Of a stretch of 10,564 nt of DNA, positions 3,796 to 10,564 are shown in pieces. Location: assembly GCA_947629125.1 (NCBI GenBank), contig CANRCO010000039.1, positions 1-10,564 on the forward strand, in the 5' to 3' direction. A program made the translations under genes and the position numbers. Source of the DNA: an uncultured Bacilli bacterium (GTDB lineage: Bacteria; Bacillota_I; Bacilli_A; RF39; UBA660). The notes below the pieces were generated by a model. It made no database searches. It had not been told where the DNA came from and saw only the letters and a program-made list of their open reading frames with translations. Positions within the stretch are counted from its first letter, which is position 1. Every line of letters starts with the position of its first letter.

Positions 3796-6726
3796 TTAAA
3801 TATTCTCTAATTTAACACTAACTATTTTACTTACCCCTGATTCTTGCATGGTTATTCCATATAACACATCAGCATACTCCATAGTTTGTTTTTTATGGGT
3901 AATTAAAATAAATTGAGATTTGTTCTTTTTAGCATTTAAATATTGACAGAATTGTTCAACATTTGCTTCATCTAAAGCAGCTTCTATTTCATCTAAAACA
4001 CAAAAAGGAACTGTTTTAATATTTAAAATAGCAAATAATAAGGCAATAGCAGTTAAAGTTTTTTCACCACCGCTTAATAAACCTATATTATTTAATTTCT
4101 TTCCTGGTGGTTGGGCGATTATTTCGATACCTGTGTTTAGAATATCATCAGGATTAGTTAATTTTAATATTCCATGGCCACCTTTAAATAAGGTTTTAAA
4201 TACAGTTTGAAATTCTTCACTGATTTTATTAAATGTATCACTAAATTTAGTAATCATAATTTGGTCCATTTCATCAATTATTTCAATTAATTCATCATGA
4301 GCTTTAGTTAAATCATTCTTTTGTTCATTTAAGAAAGTATAGCGGGTATTAAGTCGTTCATATTCACTAATTGCTCCAGTATTAACCTCTCCTAAAGCCA
4401 AAAGATTCTTTTTCATTTGGGTAACATTTTGCCGAGCTATTTTTTCATCAGTTTCCAAAGGATAATCATTAGCGGCCTTTTCGTAAGTCATATTATATTC
4501 TTCGTTTAAAATATTTAAAAGATTTTCTAATTGTAAACTGTATTTATTTTGTAAAATTTCTTTTTGTTTTAAATCATTTAATAATTTATTATATTTTGAA
4601 CCATATTGTCTACTACTATTTTCTGCTTCTTCTAATTGGTTATTTAAATCAAATTTTTCATCTTTTAATTTATTAATATTTTTTTCTAAAATTTCTTTTT
4701 CACTACTTGTTTTATTATATTGTTCTAATAAGATTAATACTTTTTCATCAATTTTATTATTCTTTAAATCATTTATGCCATTTATCTCATTAATTTTTTG
4801 TTTATATGTAGTTTCTAATTCTAATACTTGTTTTTCTTTAATGGCTATACTTTCTTTTAACTGAATGATTATTTTATCTAAATTAATTTGTTCTAGATTT
4901 AATTCATTTAATTTAATAGTTGTTTTTGTATATTCTTGATTATAATGTTCATTTTCTTGAATAATTTTTTCTAATTGGGTAGTAATTTTTGCTAATTGTT
5001 CTTTTTCCTTATTAAATTTATAATCACTACCACCGGTAATTGAACCTCCCACATGAATAATATCGCCATCTAAAGAAACAATTCGATATTTATAATTAAT
5101 TAGACGCCCTATTTTATTTAATCCATCTAGCGATTTAACTACAATTATATTTCCTAATTGATTTTTAATAATATTAGCGTATGGTTCTTTATATTTTACT
5201 ATATCACTAGCCAAAGCTATAAATTCTGAATCATTTTCAATTAATTTTAAGGTTTCCAAATCAATATTCTTTGGTTTAATTATATTTAAAGGAAAAAAAG
5301 TTGCTCTTCCTAATTTATGATTTTTTAAATAATTAATACAATTAGCTGCTATCGTTTCATTATCAACAACAATAAAATTAGTACTAGAACTCATAGCTAC
5401 ATTTAAAGCTTTTTGATAATCTTGTTCATAAGATATTAAATTACCTATTGTATTATGTACTCCATCAATTTTAGCATTTAATATATTACTAACAGCATAA
5501 GGTAACCGATTTTGATTATTTAAATTATTTTTTAAAATTTCTTGTTGATTTTGTAAATTTAAAATATCTTTATCTGCTTGATTAATTTTATTAGTTAAAG
5601 CTATTTTATTATTAGTTTCTTTTATAAATTGTTCATTAACTTCTTGATATTTTTTATTATTTTTATTTAAATCTTCTTTTAAAGAAATTAAATCATTATT
5701 TAATATTTCAATTTGTTTTTTAATTGTTAATTCTTCTTCTTTTAAAGAAATTAGTTCATTATTCATAACATCTTTATCTACTTGATATTTTTGACGTTCT
5801 AATGCTATTTGTTTTTCGCTGGCAATTGATGCTAATTTTTCGGTTAATGTAAGTAATTGATTATTTTGATAGTTTATTTCTTCTTCTAATTTTAAATTTT
5901 TAAGTTTTAATAATTCAATTTTTGAAGTATCAACTGTATTTTCTTTAGAAAGGGTTAATTCTTCTTCTTTTAAAATATCAATTTGTTCTTTAGTTGTTTG
6001 AAGTTGTTGATTAATATTGGTAATATCATATTGCATTAAAGCAATTTCTTGATTTTCTAAATTTTCTTTTAAAGTTAAATATTCTTGAGCTTTTTTACTT
6101 TGTTCTTTTAAAGATTCAATAGTTTGATTTAATTCATTGACTAGTAAATCGATTTTTAAAATATTATCATTAGTTTTTTCTAATTTTCTTAGACTTTCAG
6201 CTTTTCTTTTTTTATATTTTATCGTTTGAGCGGCTTCTTCAAAAATACTACGGCGCATTTCTGGTTTACTATTAATGATATCAGAAACACTACCTTGACT
6301 AATAATATTAAATGAATCATTACCAATTCCCGTATCTAAAAAAAGATTAGTTATATCTTTTAAACGTACCTTGACATTATTAATAAAATATTCATTTTCC
6401 CCACTTTTATAAACTACTCTTTTAACTTCAACTTCGTTAAAATCACTTTTTAAATAATTATCAGAATTATCAAAAACTAATGCAACACTAGCTCTATTTT
6501 GTAATTTACGGCTTTCGGAACCAGTAAAAATTACATCTTTCATTGTGTCAGTTCCCCGTAAATCTTTAATTGATTGGCAACCTAAAACCCAACGAATAGC
6601 ATCCACAATATTACTTTTACCACTACCATTAGGCCCAACTATTGCAGTTATACCAGGTTGCATTTCGATATTTATTTTATCAGCAAAAGATTTAAAACCA
6701 TGAGCTTTTATACTTTTTAAATACAT
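3796..6726 (-). CDS. smc: Chromosome condensation protein SMC, short-armed
   Basis: SMC ATPase, which dimerises and with ScpA/ScpB organises and segregates the chromosome. The N-terminal head has the Walker A motif GPNGSGKS at residues 31-38. A coiled coil runs from about 165 to 400. The hinge spans about 405-570, from LPYAVSNILNAKIDG to GGSITGGSDYKFNKE. The returning coiled coil runs from about 575 to 780. The C-terminal head has the ABC signature LLSGGEKTLTA and Walker B PFCVLDEIEAALDEAN. The head and hinge are standard, but the total of 976 residues is about 200 less than the usual 1170-1190, so both arms are shortened. ATG 6726 has AAGGAAG about eight bases upstream. The gene follows rnc by only 12 bases, an operon arrangement widespread in Firmicutes. 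Confidence 0.97.
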   Translation of the reverse strand: MYLKSIKAHGFKSFADKINIEMQPGITAIVGPNGSGKSNIVDAIRWVLGCQSIKDLRGTDTMKDVIFTGSESRKLQNRASVALVFDNSDNYLKSDFNEVEVKRVVYKSGENEYFINNVKVRLKDITNLFLDTGIGNDSFNIISQGSVSDIINSKPEMRRSIFEEAAQTIKYKKRKAESLRKLEKTNDNILKIDLLVNELNQTIESLKEQSKKAQEYLTLKENLENQEIALMQYDITNINQQLQTTKEQIDILKEEELTLSKENTVDTSKIELLKLKNLKLEEEINYQNNQLLTLTEKLASIASEKQIALERQKYQVDKDVMNNELISLKEEELTIKKQIEILNNDLISLKEDLNKNNKKYQEVNEQFIKETNNKIALTNKINQADKDILNLQNQQEILKNNLNNQNRLPYAVSNILNAKIDGVHNTIGNLISYEQDYQKALNVAMSSSTNFIVVDNETIAANCINYLKNHKLGRATFFPLNIIKPKNIDLETLKLIENDSEFIALASDIVKYKEPYANIIKNQLGNIIVVKSLDGLNKIGRLINYKYRIVSLDGDIIHVGGSITGGSDYKFNKEKEQLAKITTQLEKIIQENEHYNQEYTKTTIKLNELNLEQINLDKIIIQLKESIAIKEKQVLELETTYKQKINEINGINDLKNNKIDEKVLILLEQYNKTSSEKEILEKNINKLKDEKFDLNNQLEEAENSSRQYGSKYNKLLNDLKQKEILQNKYSLQLENLLNILNEEYNMTYEKAANDYPLETDEKIARQNVTQMKKNLLALGEVNTGAISEYERLNTRYTFLNEQKNDLTKAHDELIEIIDEMDQIMITKFSDTFNKISEEFQTVFKTLFKGGHGILKLTNPDDILNTGIEIIAQPPGKKLNNIGLLSGGEKTLTAIALLFAILNIKTVPFCVLDEIEAALDEANVEQFCQYLNAKKNKSQFILITHKKQTMEYADVLYGITMQESGVSKIVSVKLENI

Positions 6727-6738
6727 TTTTATCTTCCT

Positions 6739-7386
6739 TTACATTGCTCTTTTTTTAATTGCATCATAAGCAGCTTGTTGTTCAGCTATCTTTTTACTGT
6801 GTCCTTTACCAACACCATATACAATATTATCAATCACTACTTCCACTACAAAAGTTTTATCATGAGCGGGACCACTTTCACTTACTAAATGATATTCTAA
6901 AGATTTTTTATCAGTTTGAACACATTCTTGTAAAAGAGACTTATAATCTTCTAAAAAATTATGTTCTTCTTTAATATAAGGAACAATGATATCTAAAACA
7001 TATTTTTTAGCAACTTCAAAACCTTGGTCTAAATATATTGCTCCAAGAACACTTTCAAAACAATCAGCAATAATTGTATCATTAATATTTTTAATTTGTC
7101 CTTGACCAACTCTTATAATTTTATCAATACCAATTTTTTTAGAATATTCAGCTAAAGCTTGTTCACAAACATAACTAGCTCGTAATTTAGTCATTTCTCC
7201 TTCTTGATAATTCGTATTTTTAAAAAAATATTCACTCGTAATAAGTTGTAAAACACTATCACCTAAAAATTCTAAACGTTCATAATTTTCTACATTATGT
7301 TCATTAGAATAGGAACTATGAGTTAAAGCTGTTTCTAATAATTTATAATCTTTAATTTTAATATTAAATTTTTTTAGAAATTCCAT
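6739..7386 (-). CDS. rnc: Ribonuclease III
   Basis: Double-strand-specific endoribonuclease that processes rRNA precursors and structured mRNAs and degrades sense-antisense duplexes. The nuclease domain carries ERLEFLGDSVL at residues 36-46 (catalytic Glu/Asp at 39 and 43) and DCFESVLGAIYLD from 108 (Asp108, Glu111). A double-stranded-RNA-binding domain covers about 146-213 and ends in GKGHSKKIAEQQAA. I set the start at ATG 7386, giving 215 residues, because AAGGA lies seven bases upstream. An in-frame ATG at 7413 has no ribosome-binding site and sits at the expected transcription start of the promoter at 7422-7450. It is cotranscribed with smc. Confidence 0.96.
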   Translation of the reverse strand: MEFLKKFNIKIKDYKLLETALTHSSYSNEHNVENYERLEFLGDSVLQLITSEYFFKNTNYQEGEMTKLRASYVCEQALAEYSKKIGIDKIIRVGQGQIKNINDTIIADCFESVLGAIYLDQGFEVAKKYVLDIIVPYIKEEHNFLEDYKSLLQECVQTDKKSLEYHLVSESGPAHDKTFVVEVVIDNIVYGVGKGHSKKIAEQQAAYDAIKKRAM

Positions 7387-7421
7387 AATTATTTCCTTTC
7401 TTGTAGCATCCAATATTAATA

Positions 7422-7450
7422 ATTATACCAAAAATTAGGAAAATAGCCAA
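7422..7450 (-). promoter_or_regulatory. Promoter of rnc-smc
   Basis: The minus-strand -35 box is TTGGCT (7445-7450), the spacer is 17 bases and the -10 box is TATAAT (7422-7427), preceded by TGG. The predicted start near 7415 makes the ATG at 7413 almost leaderless and supports the start at 7386. Confidence 0.65.
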
Positions 7451-7519
7451 ATAAAATAAAAAGTTAAACTAATTTTTCTTGATTTAAATTACATTTTTAG
7501 AAAAAATATTTAAAGATGT

Positions 7520-7548
7520 TTTACAATTACTAAAATTTATAGTAAAAT
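7520..7548 (+). promoter_or_regulatory. Promoter of yidD and the lipoprotein gene
   Basis: TTTACA (7520-7525), a 17-base spacer and TAAAAT (7543-7548). Transcription would start near 7555, leaving about nine bases before the GTG start of yidD. It is divergent from the rnc promoter with about 70 bases between them. Confidence 0.6.
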
Positions 7549-7563
7549 GTAATAGGTGATTAT

Positions 7564-7782
7564 GTGAAATATTTAGTTATTTTGCTAATAAGAGGTTACC
7601 AAGTTATACCTTTAAATTCTCATAAAATGTGTCGTTTTACACCAACTTGTAGTGAATATATGATTGGTTGTTTAGAAGAATTTGGTTTATTTAAAGGTTT
7701 ATATTTAGGAATAAAAAGGTTGTTAAAATGTCGACCTAAAGGTAGCTATGGCTATGACCCAGTACCCAAAAAGGAGAGATAA
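7564..7782 (+). CDS. yidD: Membrane protein insertion efficiency factor YidD
   Basis: A small membrane-associated protein thought to help YidC/Sec insert proteins into the membrane. Its 72 residues show the family core: a hydrophobic, basic N terminus, the conserved [14 protein letters not shown] at residues 20-33 with its two cysteines, [18 protein letters not shown], and the GYDPVP ending. The start is GTG 7564 with AGGTG about five bases upstream; the ATG two bases earlier runs into TGA at once. In most bacteria yidD lies between rnpA and yidC near the origin. Here it is divergent from rnc-smc and is followed after two bases by a lipoprotein gene, whose ribosome-binding site (AAGGAG) is inside the yidD end. 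Translational coupling is likely. Confidence 0.93.
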   Translation: MKYLVILLIRGYQVIPLNSHKMCRFTPTCSEYMIGCLEEFGLFKGLYLGIKRLLKCRPKGSYGYDPVPKKER

Positions 7783-7784
7783 TT

Positions 7785-8657
7785 TTGAAAAAAAGTGTGA
7801 AAATTTTATGTTTATTATTTTGTTTGCTGACTCTATCCGGCTGTTTTGATAAAAAAGAAACAATTGTTAAAGATAAACCAACAATTTATACTACTGTCTA
7901 TCCTGTACAGTATATAGTTGATTATTTATATAAAGATTATGCTGATATTCAAAGTATTTATCCAACTGATGCTGATGTTGATAAATATACTTTGACTCCT
8001 AAACAATTAAAAGATTATAGCTTAGGCAATTACTTTATTTATAATGGCTTAACTAATGAAAAACAAATAGCTAAATCATTAATAAATAATAATAATGCCA
8101 TTCAATTAATCGATGTATCATATGATTTAAATTATAATTATGGTGTTGAAGAACTATGGTTATCACCAAATAACTTCTTAATGTTAACCAAAAATGTTAA
8201 AAATAATTTAATTAATTCAATACCAGAAAAATTTGAACAAATTAAATCAATTGAAAGTAAGTATAAAGAATTAGAAGAAACATTATCATTATTAGATGCA
8301 GAATTACGTAACACTGCTAATAATGCTAAAAGTGCTGGTAATAATAAAATATTAGCTGCAAGTTATGTTTTTAAATATTTAGAAAAATATGGTTTTGAAG
8401 TAGCTACTTTAGAAAATGTTACAGTAGATAGTAAAGAATATAATGATATTAAAAAGAATAATTATAAATTTATTTTAACAAAAGATGCTGATGAACAAAA
8501 CGAAACAGTTAAAAAAATAGTAGCTGAAAAAAATTTAAATATTGCTAGAGTTAATTCAATGCATACTTTAAGTAATGAAAATATTGAAAACAATGAAGAT
8601 TATATTTCCATTATGAATAAATACATTAATGAATTAGATAAACTAGTAAATGGTTAA
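7785..8657 (+). CDS. TroA/ZnuA-like lipoprotein with altered metal site
   Basis: A 290-residue lipoprotein with a lysine-rich start, a hydrophobic stretch and the lipobox LSGC (Cys20), so it is tethered outside the membrane. The body follows the metal-binding ABC-transporter substrate protein fold: TVYPVQYIVDYL at 37-48, PTDADVDKYTLTP at 60-72, FIYNGL at 84-89, VEELWLSPNN at 121-130, a long linking helix at 145-180, and ASYVFKYLEKYGF at 192-204. Where these proteins normally have metal-binding histidines (DPHxYEPTP, DPHxWLDP, HxAFxYL), this one appears to have Asp66, Glu123 and Ala192. No permease or ATPase is nearby. It may bind something else or act as a scaffold. The start is TTG 7785 with AAGGAG eight bases upstream, two bases after yidD. 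Confidence 0.75.
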   Translation: MKKSVKILCLLFCLLTLSGCFDKKETIVKDKPTIYTTVYPVQYIVDYLYKDYADIQSIYPTDADVDKYTLTPKQLKDYSLGNYFIYNGLTNEKQIAKSLINNNNAIQLIDVSYDLNYNYGVEELWLSPNNFLMLTKNVKNNLINSIPEKFEQIKSIESKYKELEETLSLLDAELRNTANNAKSAGNNKILAASYVFKYLEKYGFEVATLENVTVDSKEYNDIKKNNYKFILTKDADEQNETVKKIVAEKNLNIARVNSMHTLSNENIENNEDYISIMNKYINELDKLVNG

Positions 8658-8663
8658 AAAAAT

Positions 8664-8685
8664 AACGACGCAAAGTCGTTTTTTT
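8664..8685. terminator. Bidirectional terminator between the lipoprotein gene and spoIVB
   Basis: The stem AACGAC/GTCGTT (8664-8669 with 8675-8680) has a GCAAA loop. A T run follows on the plus strand, and A-rich sequence on the other side gives a T-rich tail on the minus strand. It separates two convergent genes, whose stop codons are only 26 bases apart. Confidence 0.8.
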
Positions 8686-9664
8686 AATAGTTTTCCCCTT
8701 CTTCTAACATAGTAGTAATAAAAATACCATAGCCAGTTTGGACATTATCGATAATAACATGAGTAACTGCACCAATTACTTTACCATTTTGAGTTATTGG
8801 TGAACCGCTCATCCCCTGAACTATACCTCCGGTTTTTTCTAAAAGTTGTTCATCATCAATTTCAAAATATAAGTTTTTTGTTTTACTAGTAGCATTTATT
8901 TTGGTTATATTGATACTAAAATCATCAATTTTTTCACCATTTAATACTGTATGAATTGTCGCCGGACCGATTTTAACTTCATCTTTGTTGGCTACTTCAA
9001 TTAATTCTTTATCAGGTAAGCTAGCAGTATATTTACCATATAATCCAACATTTGTATTTTTATTTATTGTTCCAAATTTAGTTTGATAATAAAATTTAGC
9101 ATTTTTACTTCCTGGATTACCATCACTACTTTTATTAATACCCGTTATTGAACTTTTAAAAATAGAACCAGTTTTAACTTCAATTACTGAATTCGAAGTA
9201 CTTTCAATTATTTCATGACCTAATGCTCCATAATAAAGTGAATTTGGGTCAATATAAGTTAAAGTACCAATACCTGTTATACTATCTTTAACATATAATC
9301 CAGTTTTATAAACTCCTTCTTCATATTTTAATTCCAATTTAGTAGTTTTCTCTTCTTTATTACGTTTAAAAGTTACATTAACCTTATTATTGGCCATACT
9401 TTTTTCAATTTCATCTGTTAATTGTTCAATTTTACTTACTGGTTGATTATTAACTTTTGTTATGATATCTCCTACTTTTAATTCAGGATTACCTTTATTA
9501 TATGAACCATCAATTTTATAAAAACCAATAATTAATATTCCAGGGCTTTCAATATTTATACCAAGAGACTCTCCCCCTAAAATTATTTTTTGCGAATAAG
9601 CATACCCTATAATTGGCGAAAAAAGTAACATAAAAATAAATAAATAACTATATATTTTCTTCAT
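8684..9664 (-). CDS. spoIVB: SpoIVB-type serine peptidase
   Basis: A secreted or membrane-tethered serine peptidase of family S55. In sporulating Firmicutes it acts between the spore membranes and cleaves SpoIVFA to switch on sigma-K processing. A signal or anchor segment lies at residues 4-22. A PDZ domain spans about 35-110 (KVGDIITKVNNQPV). The catalytic His is H150 in GALGHEI, the candidate Asp is D270 or D271, and the Ser is S286 in GGIVQGMSGSPI, followed by GAVTHV. The 326 residues are about 100 fewer than the Bacillus subtilis protein, the shortage being before the PDZ domain. The ATG is preceded by GGATGTG, a modest ribosome-binding site. The leader holds a perfect hairpin (9717-9740). 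Confidence 0.92.
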   Translation of the reverse strand: MKKIYSYLFIFMLLFSPIIGYAYSQKIILGGESLGINIESPGILIIGFYKIDGSYNKGNPELKVGDIITKVNNQPVSKIEQLTDEIEKSMANNKVNVTFKRNKEEKTTKLELKYEEGVYKTGLYVKDSITGIGTLTYIDPNSLYYGALGHEIIESTSNSVIEVKTGSIFKSSITGINKSSDGNPGSKNAKFYYQTKFGTINKNTNVGLYGKYTASLPDKELIEVANKDEVKIGPATIHTVLNGEKIDDFSINITKINATSKTKNLYFEIDDEQLLEKTGGIVQGMSGSPITQNGKVIGAVTHVIIDNVQTGYGIFITTMLEEGENY

Positions 9665-9716
9665 TATATATCACATCCAATATTATTATGGATTTATCTT
9701 GTAAAAATAAAAAGAC

Positions 9717-9740
9717 AATAATTGGTTACTACCAATTATT
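9717..9740. repeat. Perfect 10-bp inverted repeat in the spoIVB leader
   Basis: AATAATTGGT (9717-9726) and ACCAATTATT (9731-9740) are exact inverted repeats around TACT. In the spoIVB direction the hairpin begins a few bases after the predicted transcription start and is followed by T-rich sequence (TTGTCTTTTTATTTTT), so it could be an attenuator. As DNA it could also be an operator between divergent genes. Confidence 0.7.
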
Positions 9741-9751
9741 ACCGTCATAAA

Positions 9752-9780
9752 ATTATATTATATAGTAATTTTTTAAACAA
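9752..9780 (-). promoter_or_regulatory. Probable promoter of spoIVB
   Basis: The minus-strand -35 box is TTGTTT (9775-9780), the spacer is 17 bases and the -10 box is TATAAT (9752-9757); a second overlapping TATAAT lies at 9757-9762. It looks like a vegetative sigma-A promoter; I could not make out a clear sporulation-sigma (F/G) pattern. Confidence 0.5.
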
Positions 9781-9788
9781 AAAATAAT

Positions 9789-9817
9789 TTGACAGATATA
9801 TATTTTTTTGTTAGTAT
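9789..9817 (+). promoter_or_regulatory. Promoter of the right-hand membrane-protein gene
   Basis: A perfect TTGACA (9789-9794), a 17-base spacer and TAGTAT (9812-9817). A TTG at 9789 that would open a longer in-frame version of the downstream gene is actually part of this -35 box. Confidence 0.55.
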
Positions 9818-9866
9818 ATACTTCGCAATTAAGAAAATTATTGATTTAGAATGGAGAAATTTAAAA

Positions 9867-10466
9867 ATGGGAAAAAAACAAGTACGTTTATGGAATGAAG
9901 ATATTGGAGATTATACCGCAGAAATAGAAACTACTAATTGGATTCCTATCATAGTACTTACTCTTGGTGTTGTAGCTACTTCAATATATGGTGTTGTAAA
10001 ATTTTCCGGAAATGAAAGTAACACTACTGCAGTTGAAAATAGCGATGAACCAAATTTACCAACAGAAAATAACAGTATCGCATATCAAAAAAATTTAGAT
10101 TATTTATTAAAAGATAGAGGTTATACAAAAATTGATGAAAACAAGAAAATTATTGCCAAAGGTACACAAGAATATTATAAAGTAATGAGAATGGATTACT
10201 ATCCAGCAGAAGAGAGGTCTCGAATTAGTGTAACCTATGGTTTAATCAACGCTGATACAAAATTCGAAGAAGTTCCTTTAGGAATATATAATTATATTAG
10301 TGATGACACTGTTATATATAATAATATAACTTATCGCCAAGTTCAAACTGTTGCTGGTGAAACTGGTTTACTTAGTATGGAAGATTTTTCATATATACCA
10401 AATTATGTTTTAGATAACGAAAATCAAAAAACAAAAAAATTAACTAATACAAATGTAAATAGATAA
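9867..10466 (+). CDS. Unknown single-pass membrane protein, 199 residues
   Basis: I do not recognise the family. From ATG 9867 the protein has a short cytoplasmic part (MGKKQVRLWNEDIGDY), one membrane helix at about residues 24-46 (IPIIVLTLGVVATSIYGVV), a low-complexity Ser/Asn/Thr/Glu linker to about 75, and then a polar domain of about 110 residues that would lie outside the cell. The ATG has GGAGA about ten bases upstream; the frame is open back to 9789, but that part holds the promoter, so the shorter form is preferred. The gene is divergent from spoIVB with about 200 bases between. Its 3' flank is interrupted by an IS3-family element after about 20 bases, possibly cutting its terminator. 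Confidence 0.75.
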   Translation: MGKKQVRLWNEDIGDYTAEIETTNWIPIIVLTLGVVATSIYGVVKFSGNESNTTAVENSDEPNLPTENNSIAYQKNLDYLLKDRGYTKIDENKKIIAKGTQEYYKVMRMDYYPAEERSRISVTYGLINADTKFEEVPLGIYNYISDDTVIYNNITYRQVQTVAGETGLLSMEDFSYIPNYVLDNENQKTKKLTNTNVNR

Positions 10467-10487
10467 ACATAAAAACGACTTTTTGAT

Positions 10488-10564
10488 TGAACTGAACCCC
10501 AAAAGTTGGACAGTTTAATTATTTAAGGATTGTAACCTAAATTGAATAGGTGACAGTCCTTTTA
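10488..10564 (-). mobile_element. End of an IS3-family insertion sequence (continues right)
   Basis: The sequence TGAACTGAACCCC followed by AAAAGTTGGACA (10488-10512) has the TG...CCCCAAAAGTTGGACA form of the terminal inverted repeat of IS3-family elements (IS150-like). Just inside it is the C-terminal end of a transposase on the minus strand. The other end lies outside the window, so completeness cannot be judged. I place the boundary at 10488 from the motif alone. Confidence 0.8.
10515..10564 (-). CDS. IS3-family transposase, C-terminal end only
   Basis: Reading the minus strand from the window edge gives KGLSPIQFRLQSLNN and then TAA. The pattern LKGLSPxQFRxQS is the usual end of the OrfB (DDE integrase) product of IS3-family elements. 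The stop lies just inside the terminal inverted repeat, as expected. Only 15 residues and the stop are visible; the catalytic part is outside the window. Confidence 0.8.
   Translation of the reverse strand, partial: KGLSPIQFRLQSLNN

Noticed and set aside
7387..7413. A longer rnc starting at ATG 7413.
   Set aside because: No ribosome-binding site precedes it, it sits at the expected transcription start, and ATG 7386 has AAGGA at ideal spacing.
9789..9866. A longer form of the right-hand membrane protein starting at TTG 9789.
   Set aside because: That TTG is part of a perfect TTGACA -35 box with a -10 box 17 bases later, and ATG 9867 has its own ribosome-binding site.
1..10564. CRISPR array, tRNA or rRNA genes, prophage genes.
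   Set aside because: I saw no regularly spaced repeats, no cloverleaf with a T-arm GGTTCRA motif, and no phage structural or integrase genes.

Overview
The window comes from a very AT-rich, low-GC Gram-positive bacterium. The evidence is AGGAGG-type ribosome-binding sites, sigma-A-like promoters (TTGNNN-16/17-TATAAT), a lipobox lipoprotein, SpoIVB, and the rnc-smc gene pair. All complete genes I read end in TAA. The mix of a SpoIVB protease, a shortened SMC and a large repeat-rich surface protein fits an uncultured gut Bacilli lineage (Erysipelotrichia or RF39-like). That placement is an inference; no rRNA is present.

Left third (1-2320). This part is accessory. A long surface protein gene (minus strand, 210-1829) has its natural start upstream at 1896. 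The two are separated by a run of nine G that puts them out of frame; eight G would restore one continuous reading frame with a complete N-terminal membrane anchor. The same 98-bp module (promoter, ribosome-binding site, ATG, nine-G run) occurs again at 78-175, at a constant 1775-bp offset and without gaps, in front of whatever lies beyond the left edge. This looks like a repeated phase-variable start cassette. Next to it is a compact locus resembling a type I toxin-antitoxin system. A 27-residue hydrophobic peptide is encoded on the plus strand (2110-2193). A convergent small RNA on the minus strand (about 2266 to 2196) has its own promoter and terminator. Both transcripts begin with nearly the same sequence, so the 5' end of the toxin mRNA is complementary to its own 3' end.

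Middle (2320-7450). A monocistronic gene for a 139-residue unknown protein is followed by two unknown genes that overlap by 44 bp: a single-pass membrane protein and a DUF1292-like protein. Then comes the core pair rnc (RNase III) and smc (chromosome condensin, with shortened coiled-coil arms). All are on the minus strand. rnc-smc has its own promoter, and another promoter sits at the end of smc for the membrane-protein gene.

Right third (7450-10564). Divergent from rnc, yidD (membrane-protein insertion factor) and a lipoprotein of the TroA/ZnuA metal-binding fold form a tight plus-strand operon. In the lipoprotein the expected metal-ligand histidines appear to be replaced. The operon ends at a bidirectional terminator shared with the convergent spoIVB. 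spoIVB has a perfect 10-bp hairpin in its leader. Divergent from it is an unknown single-pass membrane protein. Its 3' flank is interrupted by the end of an IS3-family insertion sequence that continues past the right edge.
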